NCBI RefSeq assembly: GCF_004364245.1 | Contig: NZ_SOAV01000009.1 | Span: forward strand, 306,706 to 370,705 | Reading direction: 5' to 3' | Source of the DNA: Streptomyces sp. BK208 | Lineage (GTDB): Bacteria > Actinomycetota > Actinomycetes > Streptomycetales > Streptomycetaceae | DNA: 64,000 nt | Part shown: piece by piece, positions 27,758 to 35,974 of the stretch | Numbering within the stretch: the first letter of the stretch is position 1 | Layout of the letters: every line of letters begins with the position of its first letter | The notes under the pieces: generated by a model | The model's input: the letters and a program-made list of their open reading frames with translations, nothing else | Database searches by the model: none | What the model was told of the DNA's origin: nothing | Position numbers and translations under genes: made by a program

Positions 27758-27775
27758 CGGGACCCGGGGAGCGGG

Positions 27776-27812
27776 CCCGCGACCGGGCCGCGAGAAGCGG
27801 CCCGGTCGCGGG
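27776..27812. terminator. Bidirectional terminator
   Basis: A perfect 16-bp inverted repeat (27776-27791 with 27797-27812) with the loop GAGAA lies between the convergent permease and K+ channel genes. Confidence 0.85.
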
Positions 27813-27843
27813 TGAAGCGGGCGGGCCAGCCGCGTGGATCGGC

Positions 27844-28941
27844 TCAGTCGCGGGGAAGCGGGCGGGCGTCGGGTGCCACATGGGTGGCCGGCGTCGCCCG
27901 TACGATCGTGATCAGGCGGTCCGTCAACTCCAGCCCGCCGAGGGCCGAGTCGTCGTACCCCAGGACCCGGTGACCGCGGATCACGCTCACCACGAGGTCG
28001 TCCACCTCCCGCGGGTTCTTGCCCACCTCGGCCTTTATGACGGGCCGTTCGATGAGGTCGAGTCCGCTGCCCTGGCTGATCAGGTCCTCCATGACCATGC
28101 CGGCGGCGGGACTGAGCACGGAGAGCCCGAGCAGCCGCCCCGCGGCGCTGGCGCTGGTGATCACGGCGTCGGCACCGGACTGCTTCAGCAGCGGCGCGTT
28201 CTCCTCCTCGCGGACCGCGACCACGATCTTCGCGCCGCGGTTGAGCTGCCGGGCCGTCAGCGTGACCAGCACCGCCGTGTCGTCGCGCTGGGTGGCGATG
28301 ATGATCTGCTTCGCCCGGTACGCCTCGGCCCGGTTGAGCACGTCGCTGCGGGTCGCGTCACCGACCACACCCGCGTAGCCGTGGGCCGTCGCGGCCTCGA
28401 TGGCCTTCCCGCTGGGGTCGACCACGACGACCTGGTCCTTGCGCAGCCCGGTCGCACAGACGGTCTGGATCGCCGACCGTCCCTTGGTTCCGAAGCCGAC
28501 GACGACGGTGTGATCGCGCAAGGCGGACCTCCAGCGGTTCAGGCGCCACTCCTCCCGAGTGCGCTCGGTGAGGGCTTCCAGCGTGGTGCCGACCAGGATG
28601 ATCAGGAACAGCACGCGCAGGGGCGTGATGACGAAGATGTTGGTCAGCCGGGCGGAGTCGCTGACGGGCGTGATGTCGCCGTACCCGGTGGTGGAGAGGG
28701 TGACGGTGGCGTAGTAGAAGGCGTCGAGGAGATCCAGGGAACCGTCGGAGTTGTCGGTGTAACCGTCGTGGTCGACATACACGACGACGGCCGTCACCAC
28801 GAGGACCACCAGCGCGATGGACAGCCGCTTGGCGACCTGCCGGAACGGGTGCTCCACCAGCTTCCTGGGGAGCTTCACCTTGTGCGGCACCAGATGTTCG
28901 TTCGCCTGGCGGGCGATCGCGTCATGGCCCGGAAGTTTCAC
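27844..28941 (-). CDS. K+ channel with cytosolic TrkA-N/RCK domain
   Basis: A 365-residue ion channel. Transmembrane helix VVLVVTAVVVYVD, pore loop FYYATVTLSTTGYGDITPVSD with the K+ filter TTGYGD, and a second helix VLFLIILVGTTLEAL. The RCK/TrkA-N Rossmann domain follows (VVVGFGTKGRSAIQTVC) and then a C-terminal domain. It regulates K+ flux under cytosolic ligand control. GTG 28941 is preferred because it gives the usual GTGA overlap with moeA and has GGGGTG 8 nt upstream; an in-frame GTG lies at 28950. A parS site covers the start. Confidence 0.88.
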   Translation of the reverse strand: MKLPGHDAIARQANEHLVPHKVKLPRKLVEHPFRQVAKRLSIALVVLVVTAVVVYVDHDGYTDNSDGSLDLLDAFYYATVTLSTTGYGDITPVSDSARLTNIFVITPLRVLFLIILVGTTLEALTERTREEWRLNRWRSALRDHTVVVGFGTKGRSAIQTVCATGLRKDQVVVVDPSGKAIEAATAHGYAGVVGDATRSDVLNRAEAYRAKQIIIATQRDDTAVLVTLTARQLNRGAKIVVAVREEENAPLLKQSGADAVITSASAAGRLLGLSVLSPAAGMVMEDLISQGSGLDLIERPVIKAEVGKNPREVDDLVVSVIRGHRVLGYDDSALGGLELTDRLITIVRATPATHVAPDARPLPRD

Positions 28942-28948
28942 GTGAAAC
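28935..28948. other. parS site (ParB centromere), perfect 14-mer
   Basis: GTTTCACGTGAAAC is an exact match to the Streptomyces parS consensus and a perfect palindrome. In Streptomyces, ParB binds a group of such sites clustered around oriC to segregate chromosomes during sporulation. Here the site straddles the end of moeA and the start of the K+ channel gene, so both protein sequences carry it. No second perfect copy was noticed in the window. Confidence 0.9.
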
Positions 28949-30317
28949 ACACCCCGATCCCAGCGGTCGCCCAGGGCAGGTCGAGCAGCTCGGTCTCCTG
29001 CCCCGGCCGCGCACCGCCCGGCGGTACGACGGCCAGCGCGTCGGCGGCCGCGATGCCGCGCAGCATCGCCGGGCCGTTGTAGCGCAGCGGCACGGCCCCC
29101 TCACCGCGCAGGACGACGGGCACGAGCCGGGTGTCGTGCGGATGCCCGTGCACCGCGTCCCGCAGCGGCAGCGTGTACGGCTCGGGCGCCGGGCGCGCGG
29201 CGAGGGTGCGCAGCAGCGGCTCGGCGAGGGTGAGCAGTCCGGAGACGGCGGCGAGGGGGTTGCCGGGGAGTCCGACGAGGTGCTGGTCGTCCTTGAGGCG
29301 GGCCAGCAGCATGGGGTGTCCGGGGCGCGCCTTGACGCCGTCCACGAGGAGTTCGGCGCCGATCCGGCGCAGGGTCGGGTGGACGTGGTCGACGGGGCCC
29401 GCGGCGGTGCCGCCGGTCGTGACGATCAGGTCGGCCTCGGAGGTCGTGACCGCGCGGTGCAGCGCCTCGGCGTCGTCGCCGATCCGGCGGACGGTGCGGA
29501 CCTCGGCGCCCAGGGCGCGCAGCCAGGGCGGCAGCATCGGGCCGAGCGCGTCCCGGATCAGCCCGTCGTGCGGGAGGCCCGCGGTGAGCAGTTCGTCACC
29601 GAGGACGAGGACGTCGACGCGGGGACGGGGGACCGCGGTGAGGGTGTCGTACCCGGCGGCCGCCGCGAGGCCCAGTACCGCCGGGGTCGCCAGGGTGCCG
29701 ACGGGCAGCAACTGCTCGCCGCTGCGGCACTCCTGGCCGCGCGGGCGGATGTCCTGGCCGTGCACGACCTCGCGGACGGGGTGCAGCCGGCCGCGTTCGT
29801 CGCCGCGCCCGTGCTCGGTGCGCAGTACGGCGGTGGTGTCCGGGGGGATCCGTGCGCCGGTGGCGATGCGGACGGCCTCGCCGTCGGTGAGGGGATCGGG
29901 TTCCGCGTGGCCGGCGAGGACGCCCTCGTCGCGCACCGTCCAGGGACCCGGCCCCGCGACGGCCCAGCCGTCCATCGCCGAACTGTCGAAGGAGGGCAGG
30001 TCGGTGAGGGCGGCCAGCGGCGCGGCCAGGGTGAGGCCGAGGGCCGCGTCGAGCGGCACGGAGACCGGGGTGCGGCGGACGGCACGGGCGGCGGCGCGGG
30101 CCGTCCGCTCGGCGGTCGTCCGGGCCTCGGGCCACGGGATCGCGCGGTGGTGGTCCGCCCGCCCGTGCCGCTGCTCGTCCTGGTGCCGGGGGACGGGTGC
30201 ACCCTGGCCGCGGGGCTCGCGGTGGGCGGGGCCGGGATTCTCCTGCACGAGGGCGAGCGCCTCCTCGACGTCGAGGTCGTCCGCTTCCTCGTCGGCCCGC
30301 GTGCCGGGGGAGGTCAT
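28938..30317 (-). CDS. moeA: Molybdopterin molybdotransferase
   Basis: A 459-residue enzyme that inserts molybdate into adenylylated molybdopterin. Domain III motifs include LPSFDSSAMDGWAVAGPGPW, DEGVLAGHAEPDPL and TGARIPPDTTAVLRTEHG; the MoeA nucleotide-binding motif is DLIVTTGGTAAGPVDHVHP, followed by VGLPGNPLAAVSGLLTL. The N-terminal 50 residues are a His/Arg-rich, disordered extension with the seed MTSPGTRADEEADDLDVEEALALVQ. Start ATG 30317 overlaps the MobA-fusion stop by 1 nt. Confidence 0.88.
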   Translation of the reverse strand: MTSPGTRADEEADDLDVEEALALVQENPGPAHREPRGQGAPVPRHQDEQRHGRADHHRAIPWPEARTTAERTARAAARAVRRTPVSVPLDAALGLTLAAPLAALTDLPSFDSSAMDGWAVAGPGPWTVRDEGVLAGHAEPDPLTDGEAVRIATGARIPPDTTAVLRTEHGRGDERGRLHPVREVVHGQDIRPRGQECRSGEQLLPVGTLATPAVLGLAAAAGYDTLTAVPRPRVDVLVLGDELLTAGLPHDGLIRDALGPMLPPWLRALGAEVRTVRRIGDDAEALHRAVTTSEADLIVTTGGTAAGPVDHVHPTLRRIGAELLVDGVKARPGHPMLLARLKDDQHLVGLPGNPLAAVSGLLTLAEPLLRTLAARPAPEPYTLPLRDAVHGHPHDTRLVPVVLRGEGAVPLRYNGPAMLRGIAAADALAVVPPGGARPGQETELLDLPWATAGIGVCFT

Positions 30318-31339
30318 CACGCGTCCGGGCGGGCGTCGGGGGTGGCGCCGGGTGCCGGGTCGGACCGGTCCTTCGCGGGGGCGGGTGCGGGCCCCGCCGC
30401 CTCCTCGGCCCAGCGCAGCGCGAGCGCCGCGGCCTTGCGGGCGCCTGCGGCGACGGCCTCGGGACCGCCGCCCGCCCGGCCGGCCGCGTAACCGACGAGG
30501 AAGGTGGTCAGCGGGGCCGCCGGCCTGGCCACTCCGTGGGCGGCGTCGCGCGCGAGATCGAGCAGGAGCTTGGTGTCGACGTCCAGGTCGATGCCCAACT
30601 CGTCCTTGGCTGCGGAAATCCATTCATCCAACACGTGACCATGCTCCCTGATGCGTGCCCTTGCGGTGGCGATGTCGTCCCAGGTGTCGCAGTCGAAGGA
30701 CGCGACGGCGTCCGGGAGTCGAGTGAGGCGCAGAGCGCCGGTCAGGCGGCGCAGCGGCAGTCCGGTGAGGTCCGGCCCGGCTGCCCGTTCTGCCCGCTCG
30801 CGGGCGAGCGCGGCCAGTTCGCGGCGGAGTGCGGGCGCGCGGTAGGCGGCGACGAGGGGCTGGTCGCGGCCGTCGGCGTCGGTGAGCAGCACGCCGTCGG
30901 CGTCGCCGGCGGCGAGGGCCGACAGCAGCCGCCCCACGGTCGGCCCGGCGAGGAACGGCAGGTCGGCGGAGAGCACCACGACGTGCTCCGCCGCGGTGCG
31001 GCGCAGTCCGGCGGCGAGGGCGGCGAGCGGTCCGCCGCCGGGCGGGTCCTCGCGCGCCCAGGTCACCGGACGCGCGGTGGGCCGGGGATCGGCGACGACG
31101 ACGGTGCTCCGCGCTCCGTCGCAGGCGGCGAGCACCCGGTCCAGGAGCGCGCGCCCGCCCACCCGCAGCCCCGGTTTGTCCGCGCCGCCCAGCCTCCGGG
31201 CGGCCCCGCCCGCGAGCACCACGGCGTCGTACCCGGCGGGGCCGGGACCCGGCTCGGGGTCCCGGCCCGGCCCGGCATCGGATTCCGGTGCGGGGTCGCG
31301 GCCGGCACCCGGGGCGCCGACGGGCTCGTTCGCGGTCAC
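30317..31339 (-). CDS. mobA: MobA-like molybdenum cofactor guanylyltransferase fused to DUF6457
   Basis: A 340-residue two-domain protein. Residues 40-230 form the nucleotidyltransferase fold: VVLAGGAARRLGGADKPGLRV, VVLSADLPFLAGPTV and SFDCDTWDDIATARA. These are the MobA motifs that join GMP to molybdopterin. The C-terminal DUF6457-like region follows (LDEWISAAKDELGIDLDVDTKLLLDLARDAAHGVARPAAPLTTFLVGYAAG), a fusion typical of Streptomyces. GTG 31339 is the most upstream sensible start; the N-terminal 35 residues are Pro/Gly/Asp rich. Precedes moeA, forming a cofactor operon. Confidence 0.82.
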   Translation of the reverse strand: MTANEPVGAPGAGRDPAPESDAGPGRDPEPGPGPAGYDAVVLAGGAARRLGGADKPGLRVGGRALLDRVLAACDGARSTVVVADPRPTARPVTWAREDPPGGGPLAALAAGLRRTAAEHVVVLSADLPFLAGPTVGRLLSALAAGDADGVLLTDADGRDQPLVAAYRAPALRRELAALARERAERAAGPDLTGLPLRRLTGALRLTRLPDAVASFDCDTWDDIATARARIREHGHVLDEWISAAKDELGIDLDVDTKLLLDLARDAAHGVARPAAPLTTFLVGYAAGRAGGGPEAVAAGARKAAALALRWAEEAAGPAPAPAKDRSDPAPGATPDARPDA

Positions 31340-31442
31340 CCCCCGAGTATGGGGCCCGGCGCGATCACAGGGAATGTGAGGGAGCCCGCGCGATCCCGGT
31401 GGCTGCGAACCCGTCGGCGCCCGGGGCGTGCCGTCGCTCCCG

Positions 31443-32906
31443 TCACAGGGTCCGCAGCAGCACCGCCGGCTGTTCCACGCAGTCCGCCACGTACCGCAGG
31501 AAACCACCCGCCGTGCCGCCGTCGCACACCCGGTGGTCGAAGGTGAGCGACAGCTGCACGACCTGACGCACCGCCAACTCGCCCTCGTGCACCCAGGGCT
31601 TGGGGACGATCCGGCCGACGCCGAGCATGGCCGCCTCGGGGTGGTTGATGATCGGTGTGGAGCCGTCGACGCCGAAGACGCCGTAGTTGTTCAGCGTGAA
31701 GGTGCCGCCGGTCAGCTCCCCCGGCGTCAGCCGGCCCGCGCGGGCCGCCTCGGTGAGCCGGGCGAACTCCGCGGTGAGCGACTCGGCGTCCCGCGCGTGC
31801 GCGTCCCGGACCACCGGCACGACCAGCCCGCGGTCCGTCTGCGCGGCGAAGCCGAGGTGGACCCCGTCGAGCCGGACGATCTCCCGGGCCTCGGTGTCGA
31901 CCGTCGAGTTCAGCTCGGGGAAACGGGCCAGGGCGGCGGTGCAGATCCGGGCCAGCAGGGCGACCAGGGAGATCTTCGGCCCGCCGGACGCGTTCATCGC
32001 CGTGCGCGCACGCATCAGCTCGGTCGCGTCGGCGTCCACCCAGCAGGTGGCGTCCGGGATCTCGCGCCGGCTGCGGGAGAGCTTGTCGGCGACGGCGCCG
32101 CGCACGCCCCTGAGGGGGACGCGGGTGCCGGGAGAGGCGGAGGTGACGGAAGGGGCCGAGGTGACGGACGCGGCGACCTGCTCCCCGCTCGTCCCCGCCG
32201 CCGGGTCCGCCGTACGACCGCCCCGTGCGGCGGCGGCGCGCAGCGCGTACTCCACGTCCGCCCGCAGGATCAGCCCCTCCGGCCCTGAACCGGTCAGCTC
32301 GCGCAGGTCCAGGTCGTTCTGCCGGGCCAGCCTGCGCACCAGCGGGGAGATGACCGGCACCGGACCGTCCACCGGCTCGGCCGTGCGGACCTGTCCGCCC
32401 GCCGGCTCCGCCGGAAGGGTCCGGCCGTTCGCCCGCCCGGACGGGCCGGTGGCCGCCGGCCGGCCGGGCCGCACCCTGCGCCGCCGCGCGGGCGCCTCGG
32501 AGGTGCCGTAGCCGACCAGGACGTTGCCGGAGCCCTCCGTCTTGCCGTCCGCCTTCTCCGCGGCCCCCGACGGCTCGGCGGCCGGTGTCCCGGCGGCCCC
32601 CGCACCGGACTCCCGCGCCGGTCCCCCGGCTGCGGCCGCCCCGGCCCCGTCCACCGCCACGGTCACCAGCGGCGCCCCGACGGGCAGCTCCGTGCCCTCC
32701 TCGCCGAAGCGGGCGGTGACCACACCGCCGTAGGGGCAGGGCACCTCGACCATCGCCTTGGCGGTCTCGACCTCGACGACCGGCTGGTCGACGACGACCA
32801 CGTCACCGACCTCGACCAGCCAGCGGACGATCTCCGCCTCGGTGAGCCCCTCACCGAGGTCGGGCAGCTTGAACTCCAGGCTGTGCCCGTCAGAAGCGTG
32901 TGCCAT
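31443..32906 (-). CDS. bkdC: Branched-chain 2-oxoacid dehydrogenase E2 (locus 2)
   Basis: A 487-residue acyltransferase with the same layout as the first locus: lipoyl domain (lipoyl-Lys in VEVETAKAMVEVPCP), E1/E3-binding domain (VRRLARQNDLDLRELTGSGPEGLILRADV) and catalytic domain with TFDHRVCDGGTAGGF, where Cys replaces the usual small residue next to Asp. The linkers are shorter and more Gly/Ser rich than in locus 1. Starts at ATG 32906, which overlaps the E1beta stop by 1 nt. It is the last gene of the operon. Confidence 0.92.
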   Translation of the reverse strand: MAHASDGHSLEFKLPDLGEGLTEAEIVRWLVEVGDVVVVDQPVVEVETAKAMVEVPCPYGGVVTARFGEEGTELPVGAPLVTVAVDGAGAAAAGGPARESGAGAAGTPAAEPSGAAEKADGKTEGSGNVLVGYGTSEAPARRRRVRPGRPAATGPSGRANGRTLPAEPAGGQVRTAEPVDGPVPVISPLVRRLARQNDLDLRELTGSGPEGLILRADVEYALRAAAARGGRTADPAAGTSGEQVAASVTSAPSVTSASPGTRVPLRGVRGAVADKLSRSRREIPDATCWVDADATELMRARTAMNASGGPKISLVALLARICTAALARFPELNSTVDTEAREIVRLDGVHLGFAAQTDRGLVVPVVRDAHARDAESLTAEFARLTEAARAGRLTPGELTGGTFTLNNYGVFGVDGSTPIINHPEAAMLGVGRIVPKPWVHEGELAVRQVVQLSLTFDHRVCDGGTAGGFLRYVADCVEQPAVLLRTL

Positions 32907-33910
32907 CAGCTCTCGGCCTCCCACTGCAGGCGCCCCACGGCGTCCAGGATGCGGTCCACACCGGGCAGGTGGTGACGCTCCAGCATCGGCGGAGGATACG
33001 GGATGTCGAAACCGGCCACCCGCAGCACCGGCGCCTCCAGGTGGTGGAAGCAGCGCTCCGTGACCCGGGCCGCGATCTCCCCGCCCGGGCCCCCGAAGGA
33101 ACCCGACTCGTGGACGACGACCGCGCGTCCCGTCCGCCGCACCGAAGCGCACACCGTCTCGTCGTCGAACGGCACCAGGGAGCGCAGATCGACGACTTCG
33201 AGGTCCCAGCCCTCGGCCCGGGCTGCCTCGGCCGCCTCCATGCAGACGGCCAGCGACGGCCCGTACGTGATGAGCGTGGCGCTCCGGCCGGAGCGCCGCA
33301 CGACCGCGCGGCCCACCGGTTCCACGGGCGCCGGCTCCTCCGGGTTCCAGGTGTCCTTCGACCAGTAGAGCCTCTTGGGTTCGAGGAAGACCACCGGGTC
33401 GTCGGAGGCGATGGAGCGGCGCAGCAGTCCGTAGGCGTCGGCGACCGTCGCGGGCGTGACGACATGGAGCCCCGGAGTCGCCATGTAGTACGCCTCGGAC
33501 GAGTCGCTGTGGTGCTCGACGCCGCCGATCCCGCCGCCGTAGGGGACGCGGATGGTCAGCGGCAGGGGCATCTTGCCGCGGGTGCGGTTGCGCATCTTGG
33601 TGACGTGGCTGACGACCTGCTCGAACGCCGGGTAGGCGAAGGCGTCGAACTGCATCTCGACGACCGGGCGCAGCCCGTACATCGCCATGCCCACGGCCGT
33701 GCCGAGGATGCCGGCCTCGGCGAGCGGGGTGTCCGTGCAGCGGTCCGCGCCGAACTCCGCCGCGAGTCCGTCGGTGACGCGGAAGACACCGCCGAGGGTG
33801 CCCACGTCCTCGCCCAGGACGTGCACGCCCGGGTCGGCGGCCATGGCGTCGCGCAGCGCGCGCGTGAGGGCCTGCGCCATGGTGGCCGGCTTGGCGGCGA
33901 CGGTGGTCAT
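32906..33910 (-). CDS. bkdB: Branched-chain 2-oxoacid dehydrogenase E1 beta (locus 2)
   Basis: A 334-residue E1 beta with VHVLGEDVGTLGGVFRVTDGL, PYGGGIGGVEHHSDSSEAYYMATPG and GFDIPYPPPMLERHHLPGVDRILDAVGRL. It is clearly paralogous to the locus 1 subunit but differs along its whole length, so the duplication is old. Its start overlaps the E1 alpha stop (ATGA). Confidence 0.93.
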   Translation of the reverse strand: MTTVAAKPATMAQALTRALRDAMAADPGVHVLGEDVGTLGGVFRVTDGLAAEFGADRCTDTPLAEAGILGTAVGMAMYGLRPVVEMQFDAFAYPAFEQVVSHVTKMRNRTRGKMPLPLTIRVPYGGGIGGVEHHSDSSEAYYMATPGLHVVTPATVADAYGLLRRSIASDDPVVFLEPKRLYWSKDTWNPEEPAPVEPVGRAVVRRSGRSATLITYGPSLAVCMEAAEAARAEGWDLEVVDLRSLVPFDDETVCASVRRTGRAVVVHESGSFGGPGGEIAARVTERCFHHLEAPVLRVAGFDIPYPPPMLERHHLPGVDRILDAVGRLQWEAES

Positions 33911-35067
33911 CGGTGTCCCCCCTGCGGAGCGGCCGCGGAATCCGCCTCGGCCTCCGCCTCCAGTTCGGCGCGCAGCTGGGCCTGCTGCTCGCGCAGCTGC
34001 GGTGTGGGCTCGGCGTAGACGTGGGCGAACAGCTCCAGCGGGTCCAGCTCCGGGTCCGCGTTCATCCGGGCGCGCAGGTCGGCGGCCATGACCTCGGCCT
34101 CCTCACGGGCGCCGCGGATGCCGTCCTCGTCGAGCAGGCCCCGCTCCGTCAGCTCCCGCTCCAGCAACGCGACCGGGTCGTGCCCGCGCCAGGCCTCCAC
34201 CTCGGCGTCGCCCCGGTAGCGCGTGGCGTCGTCGGCGTTCGTGTGCGCGTCGACGCGGTACGTCACCGCCTCCACCAGCGTGGGGCCGCCGCCCGCCCGC
34301 GCGTGCCGTACGGCGTCGGAGAGGACCTCGTGCACCGCCGCCGCGTCGTTGCCGTCGACCAGGCGGCCGGGCATCCCGTAGCCGACGGCCTTGTGGGCCA
34401 GCGACGGGGCGGCGGTCTGCTTGTCGAGCGGCACGGAGATCGCGAAGCCGTTGTTCTGCACGAGGAAGACGACGGGGGCCCGCCAGACGGCGGCGAAGTT
34501 CAGCGCCTCGTGGAAGTCGCCCTCGCTGGTGCCGCCGTCGCCGACCATGGCCAGCGCGACCACGTCGTCGCCCTTGAGCCGGGCGGCGTGGGCGAGACCC
34601 ACGGCGTGCGGGAGCTGGGTGGCCAGCGGCGTGGACAGCGGGGCGACCCGGTGCTCGTAGGGGTCGTAGCCGGTGTGCCAGTCACCCCGCAGCAGGGTGA
34701 GGGCCTCGACCGGGTCGACGCCGCGCGAGACGACGGCGAGGGTGTCGCGGTAGCTGGGGAAGAGCCAGTCCCGCTCCTCCAGGGCCAGCGCGGCGGCGAT
34801 CTCGCACGCCTCCTGGCCGGTGCTGGAGGGATAGACGGCCAGCCGGCCCTGCTTGGTGAGCGCCGTGGCCTGCGCGTTGTAACGACGGCCGCGCACCAGC
34901 CGGGCGTACAGCGTGCGCAGCAGCCCGGGGTCGACGCGGTCCGCGGCCTTCGTGCCGAGGACGCGGTACGGCTCCACGTCGGGGAGCAGCGGCGCGGGGT
35001 CGGTACGGGGCTGCCAGGCGGGCGGCGGTGTGGGCCGGTACGCGCCCCGCTGCTCCATGACCGTCAT
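33907..35067 (-). CDS. bkdA: Branched-chain 2-oxoacid dehydrogenase E1 alpha (locus 2)
   Basis: A 386-residue E1 alpha with the thiamine-diphosphate motif MVGDGGTSEGDFHEALNFAAVW ... NNGFAIS and the loop YRVDAHTNADDATRYRGDAEVE. It lacks the Lys/Thr-rich N-terminal tail of locus 1. The start is ATG 35067, which has GAGGAGGTG 7 nt upstream. Upstream lie a TetR-type palindrome and the divergent Lrp-type regulator, both plausible controls of this operon. Confidence 0.92.
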   Translation of the reverse strand: MTVMEQRGAYRPTPPPAWQPRTDPAPLLPDVEPYRVLGTKAADRVDPGLLRTLYARLVRGRRYNAQATALTKQGRLAVYPSSTGQEACEIAAALALEERDWLFPSYRDTLAVVSRGVDPVEALTLLRGDWHTGYDPYEHRVAPLSTPLATQLPHAVGLAHAARLKGDDVVALAMVGDGGTSEGDFHEALNFAAVWRAPVVFLVQNNGFAISVPLDKQTAAPSLAHKAVGYGMPGRLVDGNDAAAVHEVLSDAVRHARAGGGPTLVEAVTYRVDAHTNADDATRYRGDAEVEAWRGHDPVALLERELTERGLLDEDGIRGAREEAEVMAADLRARMNADPELDPLELFAHVYAEPTPQLREQQAQLRAELEAEAEADSAAAPQGGHR

Positions 35068-35128
35068 GACGGCACCTCCTCGTGGGAGTGGCTCCGGGCT
35101 CGTCACGGGTGTGTGACGGGCCTCACCT

Positions 35129-35142
35129 ACCGATTGTTCGGT
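35129..35142. promoter_or_regulatory. TetR-type palindrome upstream of dehydrogenase locus 2
   Basis: ACCGATTGTTCGGT has 5-bp arms ACCGA/TCGGT around a 4-bp centre. It differs by one base from the site at 38125-38138 that lies between the divergent paa genes. It is 62-75 bp before the E1 alpha start, a promoter-like position. Confidence 0.6.
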
Positions 35143-35171
35143 CGTCGGCACATTTTGGCTACAGGCGGCCC

Positions 35172-35203
35172 CAGGCTGTGGACAAACGGTTCTCCACAGC
35201 CTG
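35172..35203. promoter_or_regulatory. Inverted repeat with two DnaA-box-like arms
   Basis: CAGGCTGTGGA (35172-35182) and TCCACAGCCTG (35193-35203) are exact reverse complements with a 10-bp spacer. The left arm region contains TGTGGACAA (35177-35185), the exact complement of the Streptomyces DnaA box TTGTCCACA; the right arm TTCTCCACA matches 8 of 9. It lies 41-72 bp before the Lrp-type regulator and could instead be that regulator's own operator. Confidence 0.5.
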
Positions 35204-35243
35204 AGATGGACGCAGGACGTCCATCAGGGGAAGGCGGGGGCAC

Positions 35244-35762
35244 GTGGCATCTGAACAAATGGCCGACCGCCCCGACGGGGGCGGCGGCCCGGACGAGGCG
35301 GGCACCGCGCCGCCCGCGCGCCCTCTGGACTCCATCGACCAGGACATCCTGCGCATGCTGCAGGCGGACGGCCGCGCGTCCATACGGTCGGTCGCGGAGC
35401 GGGTGCACGTCTCGCGCGCGAACGCCTACGCGCGCATCAACCGGCTGGTCGAGGACGGCGTCATCCGCGGTTTCGGCGCCCGCGTCGACCACGAGCGCGC
35501 CGGGCACGGCACCTCGGCCTACATCACCCTGAAGATCGTCCAGAATTCCTGGCGCACGGTCCGCGCAGAATTGCGCAAACTCCCCGGGGCCTCGCACATC
35601 GCCCTGGTGGGCGGCGACTTCGACGTCCTGCTGCTGGTGCACACCCCGGACAACCGGGCCCTGCGCGAGCTGGTGCTCAGCCGCCTCCAGGCCATCCCGG
35701 AGGTGCTCAGCACCCGCACCCTGCTGGTCTTCGAGACCGAGGACCTCGAACCGCAGAGCTGA
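35244..35762 (+). CDS. bkdR: Lrp/AsnC family regulator
   Basis: A 172-residue regulator. The N-terminal helix-turn-helix is LDSIDQDILRMLQADGRASI then RSVAERVHVSRANAYARINRLVEDGVIRGF. The C-terminal RAM ligand domain has AYITLKIVQNSWRTVRAELRKLPGASHIALVGGDFDVLLLVHTPD. Lrp-type BkdR proteins regulate branched-chain dehydrogenase operons in response to branched-chain amino acids, and this gene is divergent from such an operon. Start GTG 35244 with AAGGCGGGG upstream. The target operator has not been shown. Confidence 0.88.
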   Translation: MASEQMADRPDGGGGPDEAGTAPPARPLDSIDQDILRMLQADGRASIRSVAERVHVSRANAYARINRLVEDGVIRGFGARVDHERAGHGTSAYITLKIVQNSWRTVRAELRKLPGASHIALVGGDFDVLLLVHTPDNRALRELVLSRLQAIPEVLSTRTLLVFETEDLEPQS

Positions 35763-35804
35763 TCCGCGGGCCGGCCGGGCGCGGCCGGAGCCCGTCCGGC
35801 TGAA

Positions 35805-35974
35805 GAGGTCCCGCGCGGCCCGAGAGGCTCCGCGCGGCCAAGAGGCCCAGCGCGGCCCAAGAGGCCCAGCGCGGCTCAGGTGGCTCTGCGCGGCTCAGGT
35901 GGCCCTGCGCGGCTCAGGTGGCCCTGCGCGGCTCAGGTGGCCCTGCGCGGCTCAGGTGGCCCTGCGCAGCCCGC
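35805..35974. repeat. Tandem array of about nine 19-bp units
   Basis: Nine consecutive units of 19 bp (one of 18), the last five close to GTGGCCCTGCGCGGCTCAG. The first four are more diverged (GAGGCCCAGCGCGGC). The array runs into the 3' end of the minus-strand TetR gene, so each right-hand unit repeats that gene's last codons and its stop. The unit is not a multiple of three and looks like a slipped-strand expansion. No spacers, so not CRISPR. Confidence 0.9.

Noticed and set aside
35805..35974. Possible CRISPR array from evenly spaced repeats
   Set aside because: The 19-bp units follow each other directly with no unique spacers and no cas genes are near. It is a simple tandem repeat.
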